A stretch of DNA of 64,000 nt from JBDZUZ01 sp040255445 (lineage in GTDB: Bacteria > Planctomycetota > Phycisphaerae > Phycisphaerales > UBA1924). The number at the start of each line of letters is the position of its first letter. Within the stretch, counting starts at the first letter, position 1. The DNA lies in the NCBI GenBank assembly GCA_040255445.1, contig JBDZUZ010000001.1:34466-98465 (forward strand). The letters run 5' to 3'. The position numbers and the translations under genes were made by a program. Positions 1-8,582 of the stretch are shown here, in pieces. The notes under the pieces were generated by a model that worked only from the letters and a program-made list of their open reading frames with translations, had not been told where the DNA came from and did not search any database.

Positions 1-627
1 CATGTCGAACCGCGTGAGGAAACTAAACGAGCTGATCGTCTCGACGATCGGCCGCGGCGCCCAGCCGCTGAAGACATCGAGCACCACCGGCAGCCCCGCG
101 AGCAGGAACGCGAAGCAGGCGACTACGGTCACAATGAACGCGATGATCTGGCTCCGGGTCATCGCGGAGACGCACGCCCCGATCGCGAGGAACCCCCCCG
201 CCATCAGGAAACTCCCGATGTACGCGGCGAGGATCGCGCCGTTGTCCGGGTCGCCCAGGTAGTTGATCGTGATCCACACCGGGAAGGTCAGCGCGAGCGC
301 GAGCCCGGCGAAGACCCACGCGGCGAGATACTTGCCGACGACCGCGCCGCCCTTGCCGACCGGCAGCGTCATCAGCAGTTCGAGCGTCCCCTGCCGCCGC
401 TCCTCGGCCCACAGCCGCATCGAGAGCGCGGGGATCAGGAAGAGATACAGCCACGGGTGGAAGGAGAAAAACGGCCGCAGATCCGCCTGATCACGGTTGA
501 AGAGCCCGCCCACCTGCCAGGTGAACACACCCGCGAGCACCAGAAAGATCACGATGAAGACGTACGCCACCGGCGTGACGAAGTAGCCCGCCAGTTCGCG
601 TCTGAAGATCGCTGACCATCCACGCAT
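1..627 (-). CDS. ABC-2 type exporter permease (partial, C-terminus outside window)
   Basis: Membrane subunit of an ABC-2 exporter of the gliding/GldF-like type. It starts at the ATG at 627 with GGAGGAG about 12 bases upstream and reads open for 209 codons to the left edge, so the C-terminus is missing. A short cytosolic N-terminus is followed by hydrophobic segments at about residues 20-38, 58-70, 105-125, 140-160 and 168-190. The EERRQGTLELL stretch at about 75-85 is the conserved cytosolic loop of ABC-2 permeases. It lies 32 bases downstream of the ATPase gene, so the two are probably co-transcribed. The substrate cannot be read from the sequence. Confidence 0.88.
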   Translation of the reverse strand, partial: MRGWSAIFRRELAGYFVTPVAYVFIVIFLVLAGVFTWQVGGLFNRDQADLRPFFSFHPWLYLFLIPALSMRLWAEERRQGTLELLMTLPVGKGGAVVGKYLAAWVFAGLALALTFPVWITINYLGDPDNGAILAAYIGSFLMAGGFLAIGACVSAMTRSQIIAFIVTVVACFAFLLAGLPVVLDVFSGWAPRPIVETISSFSFLTRFDM

Positions 628-659
628 GATGCGTTGTACTCCTCCGTGCGCGATCCCGC

Positions 660-1685
660 TTACGCCGCGGCGTCCTGCGCGCCCTTGCCACTCTTCGCGC
701 CGCCGGTCGCTTTGTGCGTCGTCAGCGTCCGGAACACATCGTCCAGCCGCCCCGACTCCACCCGCATCATGTTCGTCCGCCACCCGCGCTTGCTCACCAG
801 GTCACTGATCCGCGGCGCGATCTCAACACCGGCCTCGGGAATCACCGTGCAGCGCACCTCGACACCCTCGGGCGTCTGCGTTGCGCCCCCATCCTCGACC
901 TCGCGCACACCCGCGATCGACCGCAACTCATCGAAGATCATCGTGCCCGCCGGCGGGCAGAGTGCCACCGTCACCGCGTTGTGATACTTCGACCTGGCCA
1001 GCAGCGCGCTGGGCGTGCTGTCCGCCACGATCCGCCCGCCCGCGATGATCACCGCCCGCGTGCACACCGCCTCGACCTCTTCGAGGATGTGCGTCGAGAG
1101 CACGACCGCCTTGCCCTTTGCCGCGGCGAGCTCCCGAATCAGCCCGCGCACCTCGTGCTTCTGGTTGGGGTCGAGACCGTCGGTCGGCTCATCCAATATG
1201 AGGACATCCGGCTCGTGGAGGATCGCCTGAGCCAGCCCCACCCGCCGCTTGTATCCCTTGCTCAGGGTATCGATCGGCTGGCGGAGCACGCCCTCTAGGT
1301 TGGTCCGCTCGATCGCCCGCCCGATCGCCGCGGTCTTCTCGCCGCCCCGCAGCCCCCGCACCCGCGCCACAAAGCCAAGGAAACTCTCGGGCGTCATGTC
1401 CGGGTAGAGCGGCGCCCCCTCCGGCAGGTAGCCAAGCCGCTCCTTCACCGCGATCGGGTCCTGCTGCACATCGTGCCCGCAGACCTTGGCCGAGCCGGCG
1501 GTCGGGGCCAGGTAGCCGGCGACCATCTTCATCGTCGTGCTCTTCCCCGCCCCGTTGGGCCCGAGGAACCCGAGCACATCCCCGGCCCGCACATTCATAT
1601 TGATACCGTCGACGGCGAGGATGCCCGCCGCGGCGGAGCCGTACCGCTTGGTCAGGTTCTTGATCTCGATCAGCGGCTGACTCAT
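660..1685 (-). CDS. ABC exporter ATP-binding subunit
   Basis: ATPase partner of the permease that follows. It has 341 residues, with Walker A (GPNGAGKST) at 42-50, the signature as LSKGYKRRVGLAQ from 141, and Walker B (VLILDEPTDGLD) at 161-172. A C-terminal domain of about 100 residues after the nucleotide-binding core is typical of the GldA/NatA/CcmA-like ABC-2 ATPases. The ATG at 1685 follows GGAGACGAC. An in-frame ATG 14 codons upstream has no better ribosome site and would add a poorly conserved leader. It is first gene of a leftward operon. Its role (lipid, drug or polysaccharide export) is not determined. Confidence 0.93.
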   Translation of the reverse strand: MSQPLIEIKNLTKRYGSAAAGILAVDGINMNVRAGDVLGFLGPNGAGKSTTMKMVAGYLAPTAGSAKVCGHDVQQDPIAVKERLGYLPEGAPLYPDMTPESFLGFVARVRGLRGGEKTAAIGRAIERTNLEGVLRQPIDTLSKGYKRRVGLAQAILHEPDVLILDEPTDGLDPNQKHEVRGLIRELAAAKGKAVVLSTHILEEVEAVCTRAVIIAGGRIVADSTPSALLARSKYHNAVTVALCPPAGTMIFDELRSIAGVREVEDGGATQTPEGVEVRCTVIPEAGVEIAPRISDLVSKRGWRTNMMRVESGRLDDVFRTLTTHKATGGAKSGKGAQDAAA

Positions 1686-1995
1686 GTCGTCTCCGTGCTG
1701 CCAGGGCCCGGTCTTGTCGGGGCCCATCTCCTCAAGCCCATGTTCTTATCGGCCCGGGGGCGTCTGTTCAAACGCACGGATGCTGCAGAGGTTCCCACCC
1801 GCCCATCTCCCGGCTTGCTGGCCCTGTAACCGCGCAGCGCATCCGGAAGTTCTTGCCCACACCCGCCCGGCCGATCGGCCGCGATGACACTGCCTCTCCC
1901 ATGGCTGGCCGATCGCCGCGGCGTTTCGCATGGTGAACCCGGCCCCTCGGGCGTTCTGCCCGGCGGGCGATGCACACTCAAGCGCGAGGAACTCC
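1686..1995. other. Divergent intergenic region, no gene seen
   Basis: About 310 bases separate the leftward ABC operon from the rightward STAS gene. Promoters for both should lie here, but no convincing -35/-10 pair or operator was picked out by eye. Short open frames in this stretch have no ribosome site or recognisable product. Confidence 0.6.
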
Positions 1996-2481
1996 ATGCT
2001 GACGCTCACCGAACCGTTCGCCGAATCGTCGCGGCTCCAGCCCGAATCACTCTTCAGCTATCGCCGCACCAGCGGGATCGGGATCGCCGCCCTGCGCGGC
2101 CCCAGCATCCAGCCCCGCCAGGCCGAGCGACTGCGGGAACTGCTGCTGGACCTGATCCCGGTGCTGAATGGACGGATGGTCCTGGACGCGTCGAAGATCG
2201 AGTCGTTCTCGTGCGCCTTCCTGCGGGCGGTGTGCGATGCGACGGAGCGGTGCCGGTTCGTCGGCGGGGATCTGGTGATTACCGGCCTGAGCGAGCAGGC
2301 GAAGAAGCTTCTCCGCAAGACGGGCTTGTCCGACCGGCTGACGCTGGCGACGGGCCAGCCCGAGGCGATGGCGGCGCTGGGCGCCCCGATGATCGCGCCC
2401 TGGCGGCTCACGATCGCGCGGATTCTGGACATCCCGGTCGCATCGCACCAGCCGTTCGAGCCTGTGCGCGCGGCGGCGTAA
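1996..2481 (+). CDS. STAS-domain protein (anti-sigma factor antagonist-like)
   Basis: A 161-residue cytosolic protein whose middle and C-terminal parts look like a STAS domain of the SpoIIAA type. The core reads GRMVLDASKIESFSCAFLRA near 55-75, where the Ser after the DAS strand is the usual phosphorylation position. It is followed by DLVITGLSEQAKKLLRKTGL, the typical last strand and helix. STAS proteins of this kind bind and release anti-sigma kinases. The ATG at 1996 is preceded by GAGGAACTCC. An in-frame ATG at 1930 would add 22 residues without a ribosome site. No partner kinase or sigma factor lies beside it. Confidence 0.75.
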   Translation: MLTLTEPFAESSRLQPESLFSYRRTSGIGIAALRGPSIQPRQAERLRELLLDLIPVLNGRMVLDASKIESFSCAFLRAVCDATERCRFVGGDLVITGLSEQAKKLLRKTGLSDRLTLATGQPEAMAALGAPMIAPWRLTIARILDIPVASHQPFEPVRAAA

Positions 2482-2487
2482 CGGCCC

Positions 2488-2530
2488 GCCGCGGCCTGCC
2501 GCGGCCTGCCGCGGCCTGTCGCGGCTTGTC
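2488..2530. repeat. Tandem 10-base repeat after STAS gene
   Basis: Four consecutive copies of GCGGCCTGCC occur, the last two with C-to-T changes (GCGGCCTGTC, GCGGCTTGTC). They begin seven bases after the stop codon. Confidence 0.8.
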
Positions 2531-2543
2531 ATGGTCATGCTTT

Positions 2544-2574
2544 CGCCCGCCGGGTGAAACTCGCCCGGCGGGCG
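2544..2574 (+). terminator. Strong hairpin, possible terminator
   Basis: An 11-base perfect inverted repeat (CGCCCGCCGGG / CCCGGCGGGCG) has a 9-base loop and lies 60 bases after the STAS stop codon. No T-tract follows, so it may be a transcript end or only a stabilising structure. Confidence 0.45.
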
Positions 2575-2735
2575 GGGCGTACCGACAACTGGCCGCGAAA
2601 GCCGGGCGGGTGTTCGTCCAACGAGGGGTTGGCGGGCTCGGCGGATGCGGGGTGTGTTCGATCGTGTCCGCCGCCCGTTCTGGGCCCGCGGCGAGAGCGT
2701 TTTATCCGAGACCGCAAATCCGGGAGTGAGTTGTC

Positions 2736-4943
2736 ATGCAGGGCCGTGGTCCGCGCCGATCTCGCCGCATCGCACACGCCGCCTTCGCGGCGACGCTGGC
2801 CGCGCTCGCCGGCGGCGTGCACGCCGATGATGCGGTCGGTGTGATCACCGCGCGGCCGGGCTCGCTGCAGCTCCGCACCGGCGAGGTCCGCCTCGCCGAG
2901 CTTCCCGACCTGCTCCGCGCTGCCACCACTTTCGATGCTGGCACTTTCGATGCCTCCGAGCGGTATGTCATCGAGCTCGACGGTCCGCTCTCGGCCGAGC
3001 GCCGCGCAGCGCTCGCCGCGGCGGGCGTGCGTGATCTTGGGTATCTCCCCACGAACAGTCTGATCGCGGATCTCTCCGGCAGCACCGGGGCGAAGCTGCG
3101 TGGGCTGGGGTTTGTCACCCGCGTTGTGCGCTACGAAGACGCGTGGCGGGTCGACCCCGTGCTCTTCGCCGGCCCGAATCACTTCAACTGGTCAACGCCC
3201 GAGCGGCAGGACATCGCGGCTCGGGGGAATGTGCTCGCACGGCTCTGGCTCTTCGCGGGCGAACGCATGGAGCCCGCCCGCGACCGCATCGGCCCGATCG
3301 CCGCTGCGCAGATCCGCGGCATGGAGCCGGTCGACGGACGCTGGTCGTTCGTCGTCGAGATGCCCGCCGCGGCGGTGGCGCAGCTCGAGTCGTGGAAGGA
3401 TCTGCAGTACGCCGAGCCGATCCCCGAGTACGCCGCGCGCTCGAACACCGCCGTCCGCGCCATGGTGCAGAGCGGTGTCACGGGGCTCACGCCGCTGTAC
3501 GACCGCCGCCTCGAGGGCGAGGGTCAGATCATCGGCGTGATCGACGGCTGGGTCTCGACGACGCACTGCGCGTTCCGCGACTTGGTCAACCCCATCGGCC
3601 CTACCCACCGCAAGATCCTCGCGTACAACACTTTCGTCAGCTACGACCTGCACGGCACGCACGTGGCCGCGACCGCGCTGGGTGATGCGGGCATCGCCGA
3701 CAACAACCGCGGCGTGGCGTACAAGGCCAAGCTGGTCTTCAACACCTGGCCCGATCCCAGCGAGGCATCCGTCTTCGGCAAGCTCGATCTACACCGCTCG
3801 CAGGGCGCTTTCGTCCACAACAACTCCTGGGGCGCCGACTTCTTCACGGCTTACGACGGCGCGTGCGTCGCGATCGACACGCTGAGCTTCAACAACGACG
3901 ACAACCTGGTCGTGTTCTCGGTTTCGAACATGAGCGTGATCGGCAACCCCGAGAACGCGAAGAACTGCCTGGCGGTCGCTGCCTCCGGCGCTTCGACCGC
4001 CCCCGAGACAATGTGCAGCGGCGGCGCGGGGCCGACGGCCGACGGCCGCCGCAAGCCCGAGGTGACCGCGCCCGGCTGCAACACATCATCCTCCGCCGGT
4101 GATGGCGGCTGCGGCACCACGCCCCAGTCGGGCACCTCGATGGCGGCGCCCGCGGTGTCGGGCGTCGCGACGCTAATCCGGGAGTACTTCGTCGACGGTT
4201 ACTACCCCGGCGGTGTCGCCAACCCGGCGGATGCCTTCACGCCCTCGGGCCCGCTGCTCAAGGCGACGATCGCGAACAGCGCATCGGATCTCACCTCCGT
4301 GACCGGATACCCCGGCACGCGCGAGGGCTGGGGCCGCGTGATCGCCGACCGTGCGCTCTACTTCCCCGGCGACACCCGCAAGCTCGTGGTGCGCGATGTC
4401 CGCAACGCCTCGCCCGATGCGCTCTCAACCGGCGACGACGATGTCATCCTGATCGAGAACGCCTCGGCGTCGCAGGACCTCCGCGTCACTCTCGCCTGGC
4501 ACGACCGCGCAGCGCAGGTCAACGCGAGCTTCACACCCGTCAATGATCTCAACCTCGTGCTCACCGCGCCCAACGGCGATGTCTACTACGGCAACAACTT
4601 CGCCGGCGGGTACTCATCGCGGAACGGCACGCCCGACTCGATCAACAACCTCGAGCAGGTCCACATCGCCGCGCCCGCCGCGGGCCGCTGGACGGTTCGC
4701 ATCGTGGGCAACGCGGTGAACGCCGGCCCGCAGGGGTACGCGGTGGTCGTGACCGGCGATGTCACGCCAGGCGCCCCGTGCCTGGCGGACTTCGATCAGT
4801 CCGGCGGTGTCGATGGCGACGATGTGACCGCGTTCTTCGAGGCGTGGCAGCAGGGGCTGCCCGAGGCCGATGTCGACCAGTCGGGCGGGATCGACGGCGA
4901 CGACATCCCGGTCTTCTTCGCCGCGTGGCAGGCGGGCTGCTGA
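2736..4943 (+). CDS. Secreted subtilisin-like (S8) serine protease with dockerin-like tail
   Basis: A 735-residue exported protease. A signal peptide (twin Arg-rich start, hydrophobic 15-27, cleavage near HA-DD at about 31) is followed by a propeptide-like region to about 230. The S8 domain has Asp270 in IIGVIDG, His306 in DLHGTHVAA, the oxyanion Asn in HNNSWGAD and Ser468 in SGTSMAAPAVSG. A jelly-roll P-domain-like segment (about 555-675) contains LTWLAWHDRAA-like and NDLNLVLTAPNGD strands, as in proprotein-convertase-type proteases. The last 52 residues are two EF-hand-like loops, DFDQSGGVDGDD and DVDQSGGIDGDD, ending in WQAGC. This copy has one Cys before the first loop and one at the end. 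It is the first gene of the dockerin-tail cluster and probably cleaves proteins outside the cell. Confidence 0.93.
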   Translation: MQGRGPRRSRRIAHAAFAATLAALAGGVHADDAVGVITARPGSLQLRTGEVRLAELPDLLRAATTFDAGTFDASERYVIELDGPLSAERRAALAAAGVRDLGYLPTNSLIADLSGSTGAKLRGLGFVTRVVRYEDAWRVDPVLFAGPNHFNWSTPERQDIAARGNVLARLWLFAGERMEPARDRIGPIAAAQIRGMEPVDGRWSFVVEMPAAAVAQLESWKDLQYAEPIPEYAARSNTAVRAMVQSGVTGLTPLYDRRLEGEGQIIGVIDGWVSTTHCAFRDLVNPIGPTHRKILAYNTFVSYDLHGTHVAATALGDAGIADNNRGVAYKAKLVFNTWPDPSEASVFGKLDLHRSQGAFVHNNSWGADFFTAYDGACVAIDTLSFNNDDNLVVFSVSNMSVIGNPENAKNCLAVAASGASTAPETMCSGGAGPTADGRRKPEVTAPGCNTSSSAGDGGCGTTPQSGTSMAAPAVSGVATLIREYFVDGYYPGGVANPADAFTPSGPLLKATIANSASDLTSVTGYPGTREGWGRVIADRALYFPGDTRKLVVRDVRNASPDALSTGDDDVILIENASASQDLRVTLAWHDRAAQVNASFTPVNDLNLVLTAPNGDVYYGNNFAGGYSSRNGTPDSINNLEQVHIAAPAAGRWTVRIVGNAVNAGPQGYAVVVTGDVTPGAPCLADFDQSGGVDGDDVTAFFEAWQQGLPEADVDQSGGIDGDDIPVFFAAWQAGC

Positions 4944-4947
4944 CAGG

Positions 4948-4975
4948 TTGTGGTGCGGGCGTCCCCGCCAGCACC
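4948..4975. repeat. Interspersed GTCCCCGCC repeat, copy 1
   Basis: TTGTGGTGCGGGCGTCCCCG followed by CCAGC. It forms a small hairpin (GGCG/CGCC) just after the protease stop codon. Three further copies lie at 8306-8397. Confidence 0.75.
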
Positions 4976-5098
4976 CATCTGTCATGCACTCCATCTGAAC
5001 CCGCGTTCATTCCGCGCCGGTCGCTCGCGCAGCGTGGATCCAATCTCCGCCCGCGCCCGAACTTCCTCCCCGTCACCCCCAACAGAGGAGGAAGAAGC

Positions 5099-6196
5099 AT
5101 GTTCAGGAACCCCGCAGCTCTGCTCGCCGCCATGGCGGGCCTCACCGCGATCACCGCCGCGGCCAACGCCCAGTTCGTCACCAGCATCACCCGCCCCGTG
5201 TTCAGCGAGGGGCCGACGACGGTCTACTCGGTCGATACAGGGACCGGGGTTTCGACGGCGATCTTCGACCCGATCGCCGCGGGCCTCCCCGCCACCGCGC
5301 CGGGATTCACCGGGCTCGCCGCGGATGATGCCAACCGCATCTTGTACGCCTCAACGACCAACGGCACCAAGTCCGACATCTACGCGCTCGACTACACCGA
5401 CCCCGAGAACGTGGTCGCCACGCTGCTCTTCTCGACCTCGCGCGACAACGGCGGCTCGGTCGTCCCCGGGCCCGTGATCGATGGGCTCGCCTTCGACACC
5501 ACCCGCCGCATCCTCTACGCCACCCGTGTGCTTGGTGGCTCCACGGGTACCGAGGGCCTCTGGCGTATCAGCCTGACCGACGGCTTTGCCGAGGTCGCCT
5601 TCGAGTACGAACCCACCTCCAGCAGCAACTACGCCATCGGTGGCATCGACTACGACGCCGACACCGACCGGATCTATCTGTCCGATGACGACGACACCGG
5701 CGGCCGGAACATTTACTCGATGGATGCCGGCGACCTCGCGGCGGGCCTCACGCTCGTCGCCCCGTACCCCGCGGGCGTGACGGATGTCGATGGCCTCGGC
5801 GCCGGGGGCGGATTCCTGCTCCTGCTGTCGGATTCCCAGGATTCCGACAACACGACCTCGATCGAGGGCAACAACGGTCTGCACCGCCGATACAACCTCG
5901 CAACGCGCGAGGTGCGCACCATTCCGAGCCCCTACCCCGAGCGCACGCTCGCGACCCTGGGCCGCATCGATCCCACCGGCGGCGGTGCGTACGCCCCCTC
6001 GCTCCTGGGCGGGCCGGCCTGTCCGGCGTGCGCGGCCGACTTCGACCAGTCCGGCGGCGTTGATGGTGATGACATCACCGCGTTCTTCGCCGCGTGGCAA
6101 GCTGGAGAAGCCTGCGGCGATGTCGATGGCTCGGGCGGCGTCGATGGCGACGACATCCCGTTCTTCTTTGTCCGCTGGGAAGCGGGCGGCTGCTGA
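5099..6196 (+). CDS. Secreted propeller-like protein with dockerin-like tail
   Basis: 365 residues with a signal peptide (hydrophobic 6-22, cleavage after ANA). The body contains repeated blocks of the form IDGLAFDTTRRILYAT, FTGLAADDANRILYAS and IGGIDYDADTDRIYLS, spaced 55-70 residues apart. This is the pattern of a beta-propeller of the YVTN/DUF4394-like kind. The tail has a CPAC motif before loop one (DFDQSGGVDGDD), an internal Cys before loop two and a terminal GGC, so it is the four-Cys form of the module. The ATG at 5099 follows GAGGAGGAAGAAGC. The longer open frame upstream overlaps the protease gene in another frame and is not used. The ligand is unknown. Confidence 0.85.
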   Translation: MFRNPAALLAAMAGLTAITAAANAQFVTSITRPVFSEGPTTVYSVDTGTGVSTAIFDPIAAGLPATAPGFTGLAADDANRILYASTTNGTKSDIYALDYTDPENVVATLLFSTSRDNGGSVVPGPVIDGLAFDTTRRILYATRVLGGSTGTEGLWRISLTDGFAEVAFEYEPTSSSNYAIGGIDYDADTDRIYLSDDDDTGGRNIYSMDAGDLAAGLTLVAPYPAGVTDVDGLGAGGGFLLLLSDSQDSDNTTSIEGNNGLHRRYNLATREVRTIPSPYPERTLATLGRIDPTGGGAYAPSLLGGPACPACAADFDQSGGVDGDDITAFFAAWQAGEACGDVDGSGGVDGDDIPFFFVRWEAGGC

Positions 6197-6256
6197 TCGC
6201 GGCGCTGTGCGGGCCCTTCGGCCCGCGGATCCGATAGAAGAACCCCCAGCCCACCC

Positions 6257-6288
6257 CCGCCGCGGCCTGTGCCGCGGCGGTTTTCGTT
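6257..6288 (+). terminator. Rho-independent terminator
   Basis: A perfect nine-base stem (CCGCCGCGG / CCGCGGCGG) with a 6-base loop is followed by TTTTCGTT. It lies 60 bases after the propeller gene. A second small hairpin (GCGGGCC-CTTC-GGCCCGC) sits just upstream. Confidence 0.8.
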
Positions 6289-6370
6289 CCGTCTCTGCGC
6301 GAAACACGCTTGCGGCGAATCTCGCCTCCGGTACATTGGGGGCACTTCCGCTTCTGGAGGAATCGCCCCG

Positions 6371-7459
6371 ATGCCCGAGATGTCCACGGCCGTGATCGCC
6401 GCCGCGATCGGTCTGTCCGCCCAGCTTGCCTTCGGTGGGCCTGATGGCGGCCCCGCCGCTATCGCGCCGCGGGCCATTGCTGAGGTCGAGATGCAGGAGT
6501 GCGCGACCGAGCTCACAGATGCCGAAATCGCCCAGCATCTCGCCCTCGAGGCCGCGGGCGCCTTCGCCCGCCCCTACGGCCAGCGGTCGATGATCTCCGT
6601 GCCGGTGACGTTCCATGTCCTCCGCCGCTCCAACGGCACGGGCGGCCTGCCCGTTGACCGCCAGGCGCAGGCGATGATCGACCTCGATCTCGCGTACGCC
6701 CCCGCGGGCATCCGCTTCTGCAAGCCCGGCCCGACGATCTACATCGATGATGATGCGATGTATTCGGGCATCACCACCTCCGCGGCGATCAACGCGCTCC
6801 GCCGCACCAACCCCGTGCCCGACACGATCAACATATGGTTCGTCGAAGGCCTGCGCAACGAGGGCGGCGGCCTCTGCGGCATCTCGTCGTTCACGACATC
6901 GAGCACGCAGGGCATCGTGATGAACAACTCGTGCACAGCGCTGCCGACGAATGCATCGACGCTGCCGCACGAGGTGGGCCACTACTTCAACCTCTACCAC
7001 ACGCACGAGACCAGCTTCGGCTGCGAGCACCCCAACGGCTCCAACTGCGCCACCGCCGGCGACCGGCTCTGCGATACGCCCGCCGATCCCGTGCTGGGCA
7101 CGGGCAATGTCTCCAGCTCCTGCGTCTACTCGGGCGCGGGCGAGAACTGCGCTGCAACCTCCGGCTTCGCCGCCGACCCGCGCAACTTCATGTCCTACTC
7201 GCGGAAAACGTGCCGCGACTTCTTCAGCCAGCAGCAGCTCGACAAGATGGTCGCCACGGTGATCAACCTCCGCCCCGAGCTCGTCAACGCCTGCCCCACC
7301 TGCCCCGCGGATTACGACAACTCCGGCGGCGTCGACGGCGATGACATCACCGCGTTCTTCGCCGACTGGCAGATCGGCGCCGGCGACATCGACGGCTCGG
7401 GCGGAGTCGACGGCGACGACATCGCGTACTTCTTCGGCCGCTGGCAGGCCGGCTGCTGA
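6371..7459 (+). CDS. Secreted M43-like (pappalysin family) zinc metalloprotease with dockerin-like tail
   Basis: 362 residues with an N-terminal signal peptide (about 1-22). The zinc site is HEVGHYFNLYH, with His200, Glu201, His204 and His210. A downstream NFMSYSRKTC supplies the Met-turn, as in cytophagalysin/pappalysin-type metzincins. The helper Gly of the usual HExxHxxGxxH is Asn here, a variant known in metzincins. Many Cys residues between 205 and 290 fit the disulfide-rich M43 fold. The tail starts at CPTCPADYDNSGG and ends in WQAGC. It lacks the Cys before loop two, making a three-Cys intermediate between the two tail types. GGAGG precedes the ATG at 6371. It probably digests extracellular proteins. 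Confidence 0.9.
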   Translation: MPEMSTAVIAAAIGLSAQLAFGGPDGGPAAIAPRAIAEVEMQECATELTDAEIAQHLALEAAGAFARPYGQRSMISVPVTFHVLRRSNGTGGLPVDRQAQAMIDLDLAYAPAGIRFCKPGPTIYIDDDAMYSGITTSAAINALRRTNPVPDTINIWFVEGLRNEGGGLCGISSFTTSSTQGIVMNNSCTALPTNASTLPHEVGHYFNLYHTHETSFGCEHPNGSNCATAGDRLCDTPADPVLGTGNVSSSCVYSGAGENCAATSGFAADPRNFMSYSRKTCRDFFSQQQLDKMVATVINLRPELVNACPTCPADYDNSGGVDGDDITAFFADWQIGAGDIDGSGGVDGDDIAYFFGRWQAGC

Positions 7460-7566
7460 TCGGCCGGATCACGTGTTCCTGTGTCCCGTGCCACGGTCGC
7501 ACGGTTCTTCCGTTCCGCGAAACGATCCCGAAACCGCCGCCTCCCCGCGGCCCAGAGGAGAGTCTC

Positions 7567-8301
7567 ATGACCGTCACACGCAAGCTCGTTCTCGCCGCCG
7601 CCATCGCGGCCGGCGCCGCCTTCCCCGCCGCGGCGATCGACCTCAACCCCGTTGTGGCCTTCTCGGTGCTCGACCAGCCGCTCGACGGCAACGGCGACAC
7701 CTTCAACAGCTTCACCGGCCTGCTCCGCACCCAGAGCACCCGCGCCGACCGCGCCATGCTCGAGTACGACATCTCGTCGCTCGCCGGGCAGACCATCGCC
7801 TCCGCGACGATCACCGGCACCATCGCCAACAACAACGCCGGCGGCACCTTCCCCCGCACCTTCGAGTTCGGCCTCTACAACGCCAACGGCGTCCGTGATC
7901 TCTCCGACTACCAGATCGCGCAGGAGGTCGTCGGCGATGCTTCCTGGCCCGCCCCGACGCCCCCGCTCGAGTTCAGCTTCGATGTCACCGCCGCGCTGCA
8001 GAACCTGGTCAACGCCGGCGCCACGCACGCGGGCCTGAAGGTGACCGGCACCTCGGCGAACCTCTTCCCCAGCATCCTCAGCGCCGACACCATCCTCAGC
8101 GTCGAGACCGGCGGCCCGGCCTGCCCGGTGTGCGCGGCCGACTTCGACCAGTCCGGCGGCGTCGACGGCGACGACATCACGGCCTTCTTCGAAGCCTGGC
8201 AGGCCGGCGCCGCCTGCGGCGATGTCGACGGCTCCGGCGGCGTCGATGGCGACGACATCCCGTTCTTCTTCGTCCGCTGGGAAGCGGGCGGCTGCAACTG
8301 A
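7567..8301 (+). CDS. Secreted beta-sandwich-like protein with dockerin-like tail (family member 1)
   Basis: 244 residues with a signal peptide ending near AAA-ID at 24. The body resembles DNRLRE/CBM96-type jelly-roll domains: RAMLEYDISSL, then IASATITGTI, LYNANGV and a late FDVTAALQNLVNAGATHAGL strand. This order is shared, less clearly, by the eleven small paralogues downstream, so this looks like the least diverged member. The tail is the four-Cys form (CPVC, AACGD, GGC) with an extra final Asn. GAGGAGAGTCTC precedes the ATG. Carbohydrate or surface binding is an inference from the fold only. A terminator-like hairpin separates it from the tandem array. Confidence 0.85.
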   Translation: MTVTRKLVLAAAIAAGAAFPAAAIDLNPVVAFSVLDQPLDGNGDTFNSFTGLLRTQSTRADRAMLEYDISSLAGQTIASATITGTIANNNAGGTFPRTFEFGLYNANGVRDLSDYQIAQEVVGDASWPAPTPPLEFSFDVTAALQNLVNAGATHAGLKVTGTSANLFPSILSADTILSVETGGPACPVCAADFDQSGGVDGDDITAFFEAWQAGAACGDVDGSGGVDGDDIPFFFVRWEAGGCN

Positions 8302-8305
8302 TCGA

Positions 8306-8397
8306 TTGTGGTGCAGGCGTCCTCGCCTGCCCATGAGATTATGGTGCGGGCGTCCCCGCCTGCGCCCGGGTTGTGATCAGGGCGTCCCCGCCTGCCC
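8306..8397. repeat. Three tandem copies of the interspersed GTCCCCGCC repeat
   Basis: Copies at 8306-8331, 8339-8366 and 8371-8397 share the pattern TTGTGGTGCxGGCGTCCxCG followed by CCTGC with a few changes. Each can fold into a short GGCG/CGCC hairpin. They sit between the gene end and the terminator at 8423. Confidence 0.75.
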
Positions 8398-8422
8398 CGG
8401 CCAGGTTCTAAGTTCCCACCCA

Positions 8423-8451
8423 CGCCGCGGCCCCCGGGCCGCGGCGCTTTT
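8423..8451 (+). terminator. Rho-independent terminator
   Basis: A ten-base perfect stem (CGCCGCGGCC / GGCCGCGGCG) with a CCCG loop is followed by CTTTTC. It closes the transcript of the gene at 7567-8301 before the tandem array. Confidence 0.8.
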
Positions 8452-8582
8452 CATGCAACCCCTTCCCCGGGGTCTGGTAGACTGATCGCCGGGTGCCCCG
8501 GGGTGGGGGCTTGGGGGTGTGGTGGACGGACGGGCCATTCTGGTCCGCCGTGGGTGTCGGACAGCGCAGGAGATCGGGCTAC

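Noticed and set aside
1746..2009. Small minus-strand frames in the gap between the ABC operon and the STAS gene
   Set aside because: No ribosome sites, no signal or domain patterns, and they overlap one another in different frames.
2488..2530. Tandem 10-base repeats considered as a small CRISPR array
   Set aside because: Units are contiguous without spacers and are low-complexity GC sequence.
5351..7030. 559-codon minus-strand frame opposite the propeller and M43 genes
   Set aside because: Composition (Arg/Ala/Gly-rich repeats) and position show it to be the shadow of two real genes with better signals.
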